Positions 16,654 to 26,427 of a stretch of 64,000 nucleotides of DNA are shown one piece after another. Each line of letters starts with the position of its first letter. Position 1 is the stretch's first letter. This DNA comes from Rikenellaceae bacterium (lineage in GTDB: Bacteria > Bacteroidota > Bacteroidia > Bacteroidales > Rikenellaceae): the NCBI GenBank assembly GCA_015059905.1, contig SUZN01000006.1, forward strand, positions 124,001-188,000, written 5' to 3'. A program made the translations under genes and the position numbers. Below the pieces are notes generated by a model. It ran no database searches. It was not told where the DNA came from and saw nothing but the letters and a program-made list of their open reading frames with translations.

Positions 16654-18600
16654 TTAGTCCTTATAGTTACGCTGTGCACGGTGTGTGAACTCGTAATCGA
16701 GAGGCTCCTTTGTGAGCTCTGGCTCCACATCCATACCCTTGTACTCCCATACAGCTGCGTAAGCGAACTCCTCGTCGTGACGAAGTGCCTCGCCCTCCTC
16801 TGTCTGGTGCTCCGAACGGAAGTGACCACCACAAGACTCCTCACGGTTCAACGCATCGCGAGCCATCAACTCACCGAGCTCAAGGTAATCAACCAGGCGC
16901 AATGCCTTCTCCAACTCTACGTTGAATGAGTTAGCATCACCTACAAGCTTCAAATCTGACCAGAACTCCTTGCGAAGTGCCTGAATCTCCTTGATAGCCT
17001 TCTCGAGTGACTCCTTTGTACGAGCCATACCCACGTTGTCCCACATAATGTTACCCAGACGCTTGTGGATGTCATCAACAGACTGTGTACCCTTGATAGC
17101 GAAGAGCTTCTCGATCTTTGCCTTCACAGCCTTCTCTGCCTCGGCAAATGCTGGAGTGTCGGTAGATACCTTTGGAGCCTGAATCTTCTTTGAGAGGTAG
17201 TCGCCGATAGTGTATGGCAATACGAAGTAACCATCAGCCAAACCCTGCATCAAAGCAGATGCACCCAGACGGTTAGCACCGTGGTCAGAGAAGTTAGCCT
17301 CACCGATAGCGTACAAACCAGGGATTGTTGTCATCAGGTTGTAATCAACCCAGATACCACCCATTGTGTAGTGAACAGCAGGGAAGATCTGCATTGGCTG
17401 CTCGTATGGGCTAACGTCGGTAATCTCCTCATACATATCGAAGAGGTTGCCATAACGCTGCTTGATGATATCCTTACCCAGACGCTCAATAGCTGTCTTG
17501 AAATCGAGGAATACTGCCAAACCTGTCTCGTTTACACCATAACCTGCGTCGCAACGCTCCTTCGCTGCGCGTGAAGCCACGTCACGAGGTACCAAGTTAC
17601 CGAATGCAGGGTAGCGACGCTCCAAGTAGTAGTCGCGATCCTCCTCGGCGATATCTGAAGGCTGCTTTGTGCCCTTGCGGATAGCCTCTACATCCTCCAT
17701 CTTCTTTGGTACCCAGATACGACCGTCGTTACGCAATGACTCTGACATAAGAGTCAGCTTTGACTGCTGTGTCCCGTGAATAGGAATACAAGTAGGGTGA
17801 ATCTGTGTAAAGCAAGGGTTAGCAAAACCAGCACCCTTACGGTAGCACTGGAACGCTGCCGAGCCGTTAGAACCCATAGCGTTTGTTGAGAGGAAGAATA
17901 CGTTACCGTAACCACCAGTAGCGATTACAACAGCGTGAGCACCGTGACGCTCAATCTCACCTGTTACCAAGTTACGAGCGATGATACCCTTTGCCTCGCC
18001 ATCCTCAACAACGATGTCCAACATCTCGTGACGAGGGTAGCTCTTTACAGAACCTGCTGCAATCTCCTTGTTCAGGGCTGCATAAGCACCGAGCAAGAGC
18101 TGCTGACCAGTCTGACCACGAGCGTAGAATGTACGAGATACCTGTGCACCACCGAATGAACGGTTAGCCAGCAGACCGCCGTACTCACGTGCGAAAGGTA
18201 CACCCTGCGCTACGCACTGGTCGATGATGAGGTTAGAAACCTCTGCCAAACGATATACGTTTGCCTCACGAGCGCGGTAGTCACCACCCTTGATTGTATC
18301 GTAGAAAAGACGATATACAGAGTCGTTATCGTTCTGGTAGTTCTTTGCTGCATTGATACCACCCTGTGCTGCGATAGAGTGCGCACGACGAGGTGAATCC
18401 TGGATACAGAATACCTTTACGTTGTAGCCCATCTCACCAAGTGAAGCAGCTGCAGATGCACCACCCAAACCCGTACCAACGATGATGATGTCGAGCTTGC
18501 GCTTGTTTGCGGGGCTTACGACCTTGATTGCTGCTTTATGGTTGCTCCACTTATCGGCCAACGCACCAGCAGGAACTTTAGAATCTAACTTTAATGCCAT
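16654..18600 (-). CDS. frdA: Fumarate reductase/succinate dehydrogenase flavoprotein subunit
   Basis: Catalytic subunit, 648 residues. It has the FAD-binding [20 protein letters not shown] segment and the covalent-FAD histidine motif [18 protein letters not shown]; the substrate-capping and active-site parts ([28 protein letters not shown]) are also present. The length and the long insert-bearing form match the b558-type enzymes of Bacteroidetes. It lies between the cytochrome b subunit and the iron-sulfur subunit in a three-gene operon. Confidence 0.94.
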   Translation of the reverse strand: MALKLDSKVPAGALADKWSNHKAAIKVVSPANKRKLDIIIVGTGLGGASAAASLGEMGYNVKVFCIQDSPRRAHSIAAQGGINAAKNYQNDNDSVYRLFYDTIKGGDYRAREANVYRLAEVSNLIIDQCVAQGVPFAREYGGLLANRSFGGAQVSRTFYARGQTGQQLLLGAYAALNKEIAAGSVKSYPRHEMLDIVVEDGEAKGIIARNLVTGEIERHGAHAVVIATGGYGNVFFLSTNAMGSNGSAAFQCYRKGAGFANPCFTQIHPTCIPIHGTQQSKLTLMSESLRNDGRIWVPKKMEDVEAIRKGTKQPSDIAEEDRDYYLERRYPAFGNLVPRDVASRAAKERCDAGYGVNETGLAVFLDFKTAIERLGKDIIKQRYGNLFDMYEEITDVSPYEQPMQIFPAVHYTMGGIWVDYNLMTTIPGLYAIGEANFSDHGANRLGASALMQGLADGYFVLPYTIGDYLSKKIQAPKVSTDTPAFAEAEKAVKAKIEKLFAIKGTQSVDDIHKRLGNIMWDNVGMARTKESLEKAIKEIQALRKEFWSDLKLVGDANSFNVELEKALRLVDYLELGELMARDALNREESCGGHFRSEHQTEEGEALRHDEEFAYAAVWEYKGMDVEPELTKEPLDYEFTHRAQRNYKD

Positions 18601-18637
18601 ATCTGTTTAATTTTAATTGTTCTTTGATGAATGTTGA

Positions 18638-19393
18638 TTAGTGTGCGTGACCTGCGCAGCAAGCGTCAGTGCAAGCCTCGGCAGCGCCCAGAGTCTCCAA
18701 CGCAGCCTCTGCGTAGCAAGGACATACGAAGTATGCGATAATAACGGCAGCGAAGCCCAAGATAACAAGTGTAGAGACAATCTTCGCAGCGCACTTCAGG
18801 CGTGGATACCATGTGTCGTTAGCCCAACCTACTGTCTGGAACATTGACCATACGCCATGGTTAAGGTGCAACCACAAAGCAGCCAACCATACCAGGTAGA
18901 GAACTACATTGTACCACTTTGAGAATGTGAAGGCGATAAGCGCAGCGCCGTTAGTAGGCTCGAAGCCCAAAGCGTTCTGGTGCTGACCCATCAACTCAAC
19001 GAGCATCATCTTTGACCAGAAGTGGCAAAGGTGAAGCAACAGACCCAAAACAACAATGACGCCCAAAAGAAGCATATTCTTTGACGCCCACTCAACACCT
19101 GGCTCATTAACTGTTACAGCGTAACGCTGTGAACCGCGAGCCTTGTAGTTGTTCAAAGTAAGGATGAAAGCATACACGAAGTGCAACACAACGAGTGCAG
19201 CCAAACCTACAGTAGCAACTACTGCATACCAATTAGCACCCAGGAAGGCGCAAACCATGTTGTAAGCCTCAGGGCTAACCAATGCCACGAGGTTCATTGC
19301 CATGTGGAAAAGAAGGAACAGCACGAGGCAACATCCTGTTACGCTCATCACCAACTTCTTTCCGAGAGATGAATTACATAAAAAACAGCTCAT
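18638..19393 (-). CDS. frdC: Fumarate reductase cytochrome b558 membrane subunit
   Basis: A 251-residue membrane anchor with about five hydrophobic helices and conserved histidines (LLFHMAMN, VVLHFVYAF, HLCHFW, WLHLNHGVWS) that would bind two b haems and menaquinone. First gene of the operon. The C-terminus carries an unusual Cys/His-rich tail (EACTDACCAGHAH) after the last helix. A good promoter sits upstream at 19465-19494. Confidence 0.9.
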   Translation of the reverse strand: MSCFLCNSSLGKKLVMSVTGCCLVLFLLFHMAMNLVALVSPEAYNMVCAFLGANWYAVVATVGLAALVVLHFVYAFILTLNNYKARGSQRYAVTVNEPGVEWASKNMLLLGVIVVLGLLLHLCHFWSKMMLVELMGQHQNALGFEPTNGAALIAFTFSKWYNVVLYLVWLAALWLHLNHGVWSMFQTVGWANDTWYPRLKCAAKIVSTLVILGFAAVIIAYFVCPCYAEAALETLGAAEACTDACCAGHAH

Positions 19394-19464
19394 AATGTAA
19401 AGATTAAGTTTATTTTATTATTTTTGTTTGTGAATTTGCTCCGAAAATGTTTGCATATATAGTG

Positions 19465-19494
19465 CAAAGATAGTAATTGTTTGCTCAATAACAA
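19465..19494 (-). promoter_or_regulatory. Promoter of the fumarate reductase operon
   Basis: Minus strand TTG (19492-19494), 19-base spacer, TATCTTTG (19465-19472): a full Bacteroidetes consensus match. The leader is about 65 bases. Confidence 0.8.
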
Positions 19495-19534
19495 CAATTT
19501 TGCCAGCTAATTTGCGCCTAAAACGACTTTTGAA

Positions 19535-20074
19535 GTGGATAAAATGGAAAAAAAAGAGATAAGACGTTCGATTAAGAGTCGCACCCTGGCTCTAAAGCAC
19601 GAGCAGGCTCTACGACAGAGTGAAGCGGTGGTGGAGCGTTTGTTGCAGATTCTTGCCCAGCGCAAGCCGCAGGTAGTGGCTCTGTTTGCTCCGCTCAGGG
19701 ATGAGGTGCAGATAGGCTCTCTGATGCAGCGAATAGAGTGTCGTGTGGTTGTGCCGAGGGTTGAGGGCGACGAGATGGAGTTCTACGACCTCGCCTCGGG
19801 CGCTTTGGCTGAAGGGACGTTTGGCATTATGGAGCCGCAAAGTGGCGAGCCTATTGAGCCTCGCAAGATTGATGTGATGGTGGTGCCAGGTGTGGCATTT
19901 ACCCCATCGGGCGACAGGTTGGGACGCGGCAAGGGTTTTTATGACCGCTACCTCTCGCGTGAGGGCTTTCGTGCCTATTGCGTAGGTGTGTGCTACCCGC
20001 ATCAGATGGTTGATGAGTTGCCCGTTGAGCCGCACGACAGGCGGATGGATGAGGTCGTTAGTGGTAATGAATAG
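19535..20074 (+). CDS. 5-formyltetrahydrofolate cyclo-ligase
   Basis: Converts 5-formyl-THF to methenyl-THF with ATP. The 179-residue protein has the basic N-terminal KKEIRRSIKSR, the DIMVVPGVAFTPSG-like segment (KIDVMVVPGVAF) and the signature GDRLGRGKGFYDRYL near the C-terminus. A second ATG three codons in (19544) is an equally possible start. It is divergent from the fumarate reductase operon and 34 bases ahead of uvrC. Confidence 0.92.
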   Translation: MDKMEKKEIRRSIKSRTLALKHEQALRQSEAVVERLLQILAQRKPQVVALFAPLRDEVQIGSLMQRIECRVVVPRVEGDEMEFYDLASGALAEGTFGIMEPQSGEPIEPRKIDVMVVPGVAFTPSGDRLGRGKGFYDRYLSREGFRAYCVGVCYPHQMVDELPVEPHDRRMDEVVSGNE

Positions 20075-20096
20075 TGGTAGGTAACTAAAAAATCAC

Positions 20097-20104
20097 TATA
20101 TTTG
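20097..20104 (+). promoter_or_regulatory. -7 box upstream of uvrC
   Basis: TATATTTG ends 4 bases before the first ATG of uvrC (20109), so transcripts from it would be leaderless or translation would begin at an internal ATG. No TTG at the usual distance. Confidence 0.45.
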
Positions 20105-20108
20105 CGTT

Positions 20109-21926
20109 ATGGGTAGTCGCGAAGATATGGTTATGGAGCAGGTGGCAGCGTTGCCACTTGAGCCTGGCGTGTATCAGTTTTTGGACCGCGACGGCAAAGT
20201 GATTTATGTCGGCAAGGCAAAGTCGCTCAAGAAGCGCGTGTCGTCCTATTTTGTCAAGAACCGTGACCACTCTGCCAAGGTGCGTGTGCTGGTGAAGCAG
20301 ATATGTGCCATTAAGCATATCGTGGTGGGTAGCGAGCAAGATGCGCTACTGCTTGAAAACTCGCTCATCAAGAGCCTGCAACCGCGTTATAACATTCTGC
20401 TCAAAGACGATAAGACCTATCCCTGGATTGTGCTGCGCCGTGAGAATTTTCCTCGCGTGGAGTCCACGCGCATCGTAAATCACGATGGCTCGCAATATTT
20501 CGGACCCTATGGTTCAATCTCGATGCAACGCTCCATTCTGGAGTTTATCCGCGAGGTTATCCCGTTGAGAACGTGTAAATTAAACCTGTCACCCCAAAAC
20601 ATTGCCAAAGGCAAATATGGAGTATGCTTGCAGTATCATTTGGGAAACTGCAAAGCCCCTTGCGTGGGCAAGCAGAGTGAGGAGGAGTATGCCGAGTTGC
20701 TTGCGATGGTTAAGTCGGTGCTGAAGGGCGACCTGCGCCCCGTACGCCGCTACCTTGAGGAGAGTATGCAGGCTGCGGCAACGGAGTTAAAGTTCGAGCT
20801 GGCGCAACGCTTCAAGCAGCGCCTGGATGCGCTGGAGAACTATCAGAGCCGTTCGGTGATTGTGAGCGCCAAGATAGTCGATTGCGATATATTCTCTCTG
20901 CTTGAGGATGACGATGTGGCATATTGTAACTTCATTCGTCTGCGCCGAGGCTCGATTGTGGCGCTGCATACGGTGCGCCTCACAACGGGTGTGGATGCTA
21001 CGCAGGAGGAGATGTTATCTACTGCTATTCAGTATATTGTCGAAAATATCTCGCACGACCTTTCGCGCGAGGTTATAGTTCCCTTTATGCCCTCGGCGGC
21101 TATTCTGTTCGATGGCGTTACATTCACCGTGCCCAAGCGAGGCGAGAAAGCCGATTTGCTGGAGTTCTCACTCAAGAGCGCCCGCATCTATCGCGCCGAG
21201 CAGATGAAAAACCTCGAAATCAAGAATCCCGAACGCCATACCGAGCGCTTGATGAACGCAATGCAGCGCGAGTTGCATCTTGACCATCAGCCTCGCCATA
21301 TTGAGTGCTTCGATAACTCCAACTTGCAGGGCACTAACCCCGTAGCATCGTGCGTGGTGTTTCGTGACGGCAAACCCTCGCGCAAGGAGTACCGCCATTT
21401 CAACGTCAAGACGGTGGTGGGTCCCGATGACTTCGCCTCGATGCGCGAGATTGTCTATCGACGTTACTCGCGTCTGCTGGAAGAGGGGTCGGAGCTGCCT
21501 GATTTGATTATTGTCGATGGTGGTAAAGGTCAGCTTTCGAGCGCCTATGAGGTGTTGTGTGCGCTGGGTATCGAGAAGCGTGTTCCGATAGTGGGTCTGG
21601 CAAAACGAATAGAGGAGATTTTCTTCCCTGGCGACCCTATGCCTTACTATCTGAGCCGCACGGGAGAGCCGCTGAAGGTGGTGTGTCATATTCGTGATGA
21701 GGCGCACCGTTTCGGTATCACGTTCCATCGTCAGAAACGCAGTATAGCCTTTATAAAGAGCGAGTTGGAACAGATAGAAGGTATCGGGGCAAAGAGCCTT
21801 AACGCTTTGTTGAAACGCTTTAAGACGGTGAGCAATGTTCGTCAGGCGAGTCTCGAGGAACTCACAGAGGTGGTGGGGTTGAAACGCGCCCAGGCGATAG
21901 TGAAGTACTTTGGAATTCAAAATTAA
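20109..21926 (+). CDS. uvrC: UvrABC excinuclease subunit C
   Basis: Makes the two incisions in nucleotide excision repair. In order: GIY-YIG nuclease (PGVYQFLDRDGKVIYVGKAK), Cys-rich region (GVCLQYHLGNCKAPC), UVR motif, RNase H-like endonuclease (ECFDNSNLQGTNPVASCVVF, PDLIIVDGGKGQL) and C-terminal helix-hairpin-helix pairs (IEGIGAKSLNALLKRF, VVGLKRAQAIVKYF). Full length at 605 residues. In-frame ATGs at 20127 and 20133 are alternatives and fit the promoter box at 20097-20104 better. Confidence 0.95.
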   Translation: MGSREDMVMEQVAALPLEPGVYQFLDRDGKVIYVGKAKSLKKRVSSYFVKNRDHSAKVRVLVKQICAIKHIVVGSEQDALLLENSLIKSLQPRYNILLKDDKTYPWIVLRRENFPRVESTRIVNHDGSQYFGPYGSISMQRSILEFIREVIPLRTCKLNLSPQNIAKGKYGVCLQYHLGNCKAPCVGKQSEEEYAELLAMVKSVLKGDLRPVRRYLEESMQAAATELKFELAQRFKQRLDALENYQSRSVIVSAKIVDCDIFSLLEDDDVAYCNFIRLRRGSIVALHTVRLTTGVDATQEEMLSTAIQYIVENISHDLSREVIVPFMPSAAILFDGVTFTVPKRGEKADLLEFSLKSARIYRAEQMKNLEIKNPERHTERLMNAMQRELHLDHQPRHIECFDNSNLQGTNPVASCVVFRDGKPSRKEYRHFNVKTVVGPDDFASMREIVYRRYSRLLEEGSELPDLIIVDGGKGQLSSAYEVLCALGIEKRVPIVGLAKRIEEIFFPGDPMPYYLSRTGEPLKVVCHIRDEAHRFGITFHRQKRSIAFIKSELEQIEGIGAKSLNALLKRFKTVSNVRQASLEELTEVVGLKRAQAIVKYFGIQN

Positions 21927-21982
21927 GGATTCACAATTTATTCTCCTTTCATCTTTGCATTTTAACTTAAAACAACAAATAA

Positions 21983-22987
21983 ATGAAACGACTAATTCTT
22001 TTGGCTCTTGCGTGCGTTGTTGCACTCGGAGCTGCTGCCCAAACTGCTACACAGACAAAACGATTGCAGGATATCAATATCCGCGACCCATACATCCTGC
22101 CCGATGCGAAGTCGGGAACTTATTATATGTATCAGTCATCCTCTACGCAGCACGATGGCAAGTGGTACGGTGGCGTTGTGGCGTGGAAGAGCCGCGACCT
22201 GAAGACGTGGGAGGGTCCTGTGCGTGTGTTTGATGTGCCACGTGATAATTGGATTACAGGTGGTGTGTGGGCACCCGAGGTGCATCGCTATAAGGGTAAA
22301 TATTATCTTTTTGCAACGCTCAATAGCGACGTGAAATGGAAGGGTGATGCAAAGGGACATCCCGCCTTTAACCACCGTGCAACGCAGATTTTTTGGTCGA
22401 AGAGCCCCGAGGGTCCTTTCCTGCCGTTTGAGAACAAGCAGCCTCACACGCCGCTTGACGAGATGTGCCTGGATGGCACGCTTTGGGTTGAGAATGGCAC
22501 GCCATATATGATTTATTGCCACGAGTGGGTTGAGACTGTGGATGGCGAGATGGACCTTGTCGAACTGAAGAAAGATTTGTCGGCGCCTGTGGGTGATGAC
22601 CAGCGCCTGTTCTGCGCCTCGGCGGCGGAGTGGTCAACAGGCTCGCCTCGTGCCGACGGCTCACGCACCTATGTGACTGATGGATGTTTCCTCTATCGTA
22701 CCAAGACGGGCAAGCTGCTGATGGTGTGGTCGAGCTTCTATAACGGACCCTATGCTGTGGGTATCGCCGAGTCCGACACGGGCAAGGTAACGGGTCCTTG
22801 GCGCCAACAGAAGGAACCTCTGTTTGTGAATGGCGGTCATAGTATGATTTTCCGCGATTTCGAGGGTCATCTGTGCCTTGTGCTCCACTCACCCAACTCC
22901 CCAGGCGGCTCGGAGCGCGCCCATATCTACGAGTTGGAGGATTTGGGTCACACCCTCAAAATCAAACGCGAGTTATCGGAGTATTAG
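21983..22987 (+). CDS. Secreted GH43-family glycoside hydrolase
   Basis: A 334-residue exported enzyme: signal peptide MKRLILLALACVVALGAAAQ, then a five-bladed beta-propeller. GH43 acidic motifs are visible: IRDPYILPD near residue 35 (general base Asp), CLDGTLWVENGTPYM (pKa-modulating Asp) and a later acidic/aromatic segment VTDGCFLYRTKTGK. GH43 enzymes are mostly arabinofuranosidases and xylosidases; the exact linkage is not readable. It follows uvrC with a 56-base gap and ends before a bidirectional terminator. Confidence 0.82.
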   Translation: MKRLILLALACVVALGAAAQTATQTKRLQDINIRDPYILPDAKSGTYYMYQSSSTQHDGKWYGGVVAWKSRDLKTWEGPVRVFDVPRDNWITGGVWAPEVHRYKGKYYLFATLNSDVKWKGDAKGHPAFNHRATQIFWSKSPEGPFLPFENKQPHTPLDEMCLDGTLWVENGTPYMIYCHEWVETVDGEMDLVELKKDLSAPVGDDQRLFCASAAEWSTGSPRADGSRTYVTDGCFLYRTKTGKLLMVWSSFYNGPYAVGIAESDTGKVTGPWRQQKEPLFVNGGHSMIFRDFEGHLCLVLHSPNSPGGSERAHIYELEDLGHTLKIKRELSEY

Positions 22988-23014
22988 GGATAAGAAAAGC
23001 GATATATAAAACAA

Positions 23015-23041
23015 AAACGGAACATCATTGATGTTCCGTTT
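23015..23041. terminator. Bidirectional terminator between GH43 gene and tRNA-fMet
   Basis: AAACGGAACATC pairs with GATGTTCCGTTT in a near-perfect palindrome, flanked by A and T runs, between converging transcripts. Confidence 0.82.
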
Positions 23042-23050
23042 CCGTTTTAG

Positions 23051-23123
23051 TAGCGGGGGCAGGACTCGAACCTGCGACCTCCGGGTTATGAGCCCGACGA
23101 GCTGCCAACTGCTCTACCCCGCG
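23051..23123 (-). tRNA. Initiator tRNA-Met (anticodon CAT)
   Basis: 73 bases with a full cloverleaf. Initiator hallmarks are an unpaired first base (C1 opposite T72) and three consecutive G-C pairs in the anticodon stem (GGG CTCATAA CCC). The T-arm is GCAGG TTCGAGT CCTGC. The CCA end is not encoded. A consensus promoter lies upstream and the terminator at 23015-23041 follows. Confidence 0.95.
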
Positions 23124-23171
23124 ATGTATCTTTATGTGAGCCGAAGCCCTACAATTCGTGGTTAAGTGGTG

Positions 23172-23203
23172 CAAAGATAGTGAAAAAATCGATGCGTGCA
23201 AAA
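23172..23203 (-). promoter_or_regulatory. Promoter of initiator tRNA
   Basis: Minus strand TTTTG (23199-23203), 19-base spacer, TATCTTTG (23172-23179), about 50 bases before the tRNA 5' end. Confidence 0.8.
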
Positions 23204-23278
23204 TTATTTTCAACTTTTTTATGGTTGAAATAGTCAAGTGGTTGAATATCAGCTACAAACACAATTGCGATATTTCCT

Positions 23279-25072
23279 CTATTTAAGGCTTTGCGCCACA
23301 ATCTCCGACAAATCCGCTACCTGCTGCTGTGTGCCTCGTGTGATTGCCTTCTTGCAGAGCGGGCAGGCGGTGACGATGGTCTCGGCACCCGTTGCCTCAA
23401 GCTCCGAGGCTACGGCGCTGGCTATGGTGAGCTGCTGACCATCGTTTATGGCGGTGTTTGCCACCGACGAGCCGCAACAAAGAGCGTTCTTGCGGTTGTG
23501 TTTTGGCTCCAGGAGTTCACCCACAGCCTCAATCACAGCGCGTGGCTGGTCGTAGATGCCACTGCCGCGTCCCAACTCGCAAGGGTCGTGATAGGTAAAT
23601 GTCGAGCCGCGCATATAACGCACTTTCAGTCGTCCCTGCTTCATCAAACGCAAGATATACTCCGAGTGGTGCAACACCTCAATACCCTCCAGATTGTACT
23701 CCTCGCGGAATACCTTCAGACATATAGGACACGACGTCACAAGGGTCTTTATCTGATGCTTCTCGAAGAGTGCGCAGTTGTAGTCAATCATCTTCTGTGC
23801 CGAGTCCACCTCGCCCGAGAGTTTCAGCGGACGACCGCAGCATACGCCGCCATCCTTGTCGGCCCACCACACGCTCTCGTGTGCCGCCTCGAAGATACGT
23901 TGCATCGACGAGAGTGTCTTGGGTGTGAGCAGGGTCATACAACCCGCGAAATAACCCACCTTACCCTCGCCCTGCGAACGGTCGGTGCCTCGCAGGTAGT
24001 TGTAGCGGCTCTCGTTAGGGATGTTACGCATTGTTGAGCGCGAGTTCAGGCGCAACGTGTTGAGGTTGATACCCACAGGGCATATCTGCTCACAACGACC
24101 ACACATCAGACAGTTATTTGCAATCTTCTGCTGGAGCATATTGTAACGGCGGTCGCGCAGGAAATATACCGATTGCACCTCGTTTATGCCGAGTTGCGAC
24201 TGCAACTGACAAGGGTCGATACATATTCCGCAACGTGAACACGCCTCCACCTCGAAGTTGTCGTATGACTTCTCCTTTGCCTCGGGGCGCAACTTGTAGT
24301 GGCGCAGGAAGATGAGAGGCACCTCGGTGAAGATGTGCATATATCGCGAGAAGGGCATCGCCACGAAGAATACGCCCAGCGCAGTAGAGTACAACCACCA
24401 CGCAGGCTCATACACGAAGTTCAACGCCTCCACACCGATACTCTTCGAGAGGAGTATGCCGATACCTCCCGTGAGGAAGCTGCCGCCGCCATATATGGCG
24501 CAGGTGATGCTCTCGGCAATAAGTCGCAACGGGAATATAAACCACAGCGCCGACAACGCTATGCGGTCGAAGAGGATATGGTTGGTGGTCTTTTTCATAC
24601 CCAGCGCACGCGAGCGAGCACGCTTCAGCCACGCCATAGCCACGCCCGACAAGACGAAGAGCAGCAACAAATCCATCACAAAGTCGAACAAAGGCTTGTG
24701 TGCTGTGATGCCGTTCAGCGGCACGAAGTATTTGAAAAAGACGTGTCCCTGCAGGGGTACCCACCTAAAGCCCAGGTAGGCAACCGTTTCAGCCCAGCCG
24801 ACGGCGATAAGCAGAAACCATCCAAACGCCAGACTCATATGCATATAGCCGAGCTTGGGGTTTACCTTGAAGATACGTCTGTGTAGCAGCGATTCGCTCA
24901 CCACCTCCCACACAGCGGTAATAGTGCGCCAGGTGAAGATATTCTTGATGATGAGTATCCAATCCTTTTTGGGCAGGTTACGCAACCACGACAGATATTT
25001 TATCACTATCACGGCGAACATTATCAGTGCGCCAACGATAAATGGAATACAAAAATTGGCAAAAAAGGTCAT
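23279..25072 (-). CDS. Hdr-like membrane subunit: cytochrome b domain fused to HdrD-type Fe-S/CCG protein
   Basis: A 597-residue fusion. Residues 1-250 hold about five to six membrane helices with histidines, like the haem-b HdrE/NarI group. About 278-291 (CSRCGICIDPC) and 321-332 (CLMCGRCEQICP) bind two [4Fe-4S] clusters. Two CCG domains follow: YFAGC, VCCGRPL (about 412) with SCPIC, and YHDPC, LCCGSS (about 531) with ACPLC. Such proteins pass electrons between menaquinone and a thiol/disulfide or a partner Hdr complex. It is the last gene of the Hdr-like operon; its start is 1 base after the small ferredoxin-like gene. The physiological substrate is unknown. Confidence 0.85.
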   Translation of the reverse strand: MTFFANFCIPFIVGALIMFAVIVIKYLSWLRNLPKKDWILIIKNIFTWRTITAVWEVVSESLLHRRIFKVNPKLGYMHMSLAFGWFLLIAVGWAETVAYLGFRWVPLQGHVFFKYFVPLNGITAHKPLFDFVMDLLLLFVLSGVAMAWLKRARSRALGMKKTTNHILFDRIALSALWFIFPLRLIAESITCAIYGGGSFLTGGIGILLSKSIGVEALNFVYEPAWWLYSTALGVFFVAMPFSRYMHIFTEVPLIFLRHYKLRPEAKEKSYDNFEVEACSRCGICIDPCQLQSQLGINEVQSVYFLRDRRYNMLQQKIANNCLMCGRCEQICPVGINLNTLRLNSRSTMRNIPNESRYNYLRGTDRSQGEGKVGYFAGCMTLLTPKTLSSMQRIFEAAHESVWWADKDGGVCCGRPLKLSGEVDSAQKMIDYNCALFEKHQIKTLVTSCPICLKVFREEYNLEGIEVLHHSEYILRLMKQGRLKVRYMRGSTFTYHDPCELGRGSGIYDQPRAVIEAVGELLEPKHNRKNALCCGSSVANTAINDGQQLTIASAVASELEATGAETIVTACPLCKKAITRGTQQQVADLSEIVAQSLK

Positions 25073-25073
25073 A

Positions 25074-25403
25074 TTAGAAATCTCCGAGTTTGCGTTTAAT
25101 CAACATTACAATGCCGCGTGTATTTATACCACGAGGACACACCAGGCGGCACTTACCACACAACATACACTTATTCATCTCCTCGTAAGCACCCTGATAC
25201 TCGCCACGACGCACCAGCGTATGCACCTTGCGGAAGTTGAACTCCGTCAGATTACCCGCTGTGCAGCTTGCCGTACACGAGCCACAGCCGATGCAGGCTT
25301 GCAACTCGGGCATCTCGCGGATAATCTCGTTGCTTTTACGCAGATTGTTGCGGTCGATGTCTATCGCGCGGGGCTTGCTTATTGAAAATCCGAAGTTTAT
25401 CAT
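25074..25403 (-). CDS. HdrC-like 4Fe-4S protein
   Basis: A 109-residue protein with two CxxCxxCxxxC cluster motifs: C37, C40, C43, C47 (CIGCGSCTASC) and C79, C82, C85, C89 (CMLCGKCRLVC). The size and cluster spacing match HdrC, the wire between HdrA and HdrB in heterodisulfide reductase complexes. It lies between the HdrA-like and the membrane subunit genes. Confidence 0.88.
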   Translation of the reverse strand: MINFGFSISKPRAIDIDRNNLRKSNEIIREMPELQACIGCGSCTASCTAGNLTEFNFRKVHTLVRRGEYQGAYEEMNKCMLCGKCRLVCPRGINTRGIVMLIKRKLGDF

Positions 25404-25415
25404 ACTCTTGGGTGT

Positions 25416-26426
25416 TTATCGTTTCTCCAACCACTCTACAACGGCGTGCGCTGCCGATGTGCCTTCGTTGATAGACTCGCCTACGTTCTTGGGTGCTGTT
25501 ACGGCTCCAGCGTAGAATACGCCACCCACGTTGCTCTCGACATTATGTAGGAACGAATCCTTCGCACGCATAAAGCCGCTTGGCTGTGCCTGGAGGTTGC
25601 ACTCCTCGACAAGTGTCTGGTTCAGGTCGTTTGCCTTCATGCCGATGAGCAGTACCAACATATCCACACCAATCTTCAACGGACGACCTGTTAAGGTATC
25701 CTCTGCCTTGATTTGCAGGCGGTTGTCGATTGTTGGGCTCACCTCCGAGATACGACCTCTGACGAAGTGCACGTTGTGCTTGGTCTGCGCCTCGCGATAC
25801 ATCTCCTCATAGCCAGGACCGAACATACGAATATCCATATAGAAGTTGAAAACATCAGCCGTAGGGAACATCTCCTTGAGCTCCATCGCCTGCTTTACGC
25901 CCGTTACGCAGCACACCTTCGAGCAGTGGCGCTGGCACACCTTCTCGTCGCGTGAGCCTACGCAGTGCAGGATTGCTATGCGGCGAGGTGTCCCGCCCTG
26001 TTTCAGTCGCACGTTATTTTCGTTGAACATCTGCTCAAGGTCGGCAGAGGTGATTACGTTGTCGTAGATGCCATAGCCATACTCCTCTTTGATTTTGGCA
26101 TCGAAGAGAGTGAAGCCTGTGGCGATGACCGTAGCGTCGCACTTAAGCTCCTCGCCTGAAGAGAGTGTTACACGCTTGGCTGTGATTTTTGTTGCCTCGC
26201 AGTTGGTCTTGACGGTGAGGTTTGACGACACCTTCAGTCTGTGGCGCATCTCTGCCAACACCTCGTCGGCTGGAGTGAATGTGGGGAAGAGCTTGTGCCA
26301 GTTGCGTATCTTACCGCCCAAATCCTTATCTTTCTCGATGATGGTGACGGCTACACCATGGCGCAACAACTCGCTTGCGCACTGCATACCTGCAATACCG
26401 CCGCCTATGACAATAACGTGTTTCAT
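25416..26426 (-). CDS. HdrA-like FAD-binding subunit
   Basis: A 336-residue flavoprotein with an N-terminal FAD motif VIGGGIAGMQCASELLRHG and the HdrA cysteine cluster at C155, C164, C168, C172 and C173 (CVGSRDEKVCQRHCSKVCC). It is about half the size of methanogen HdrA and lacks that protein's extra ferredoxin domains, so it resembles the short HdrA/QmoA-type flavoproteins. It sits between the HdrB-like and HdrC-like genes, 1 base and 12 bases away. Whether it bifurcates electrons cannot be told. Confidence 0.87.
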   Translation of the reverse strand: MKHVIVIGGGIAGMQCASELLRHGVAVTIIEKDKDLGGKIRNWHKLFPTFTPADEVLAEMRHRLKVSSNLTVKTNCEATKITAKRVTLSSGEELKCDATVIATGFTLFDAKIKEEYGYGIYDNVITSADLEQMFNENNVRLKQGGTPRRIAILHCVGSRDEKVCQRHCSKVCCVTGVKQAMELKEMFPTADVFNFYMDIRMFGPGYEEMYREAQTKHNVHFVRGRISEVSPTIDNRLQIKAEDTLTGRPLKIGVDMLVLLIGMKANDLNQTLVEECNLQAQPSGFMRAKDSFLHNVESNVGGVFYAGAVTAPKNVGESINEGTSAAHAVVEWLEKR

Positions 26427-26427
26427 T

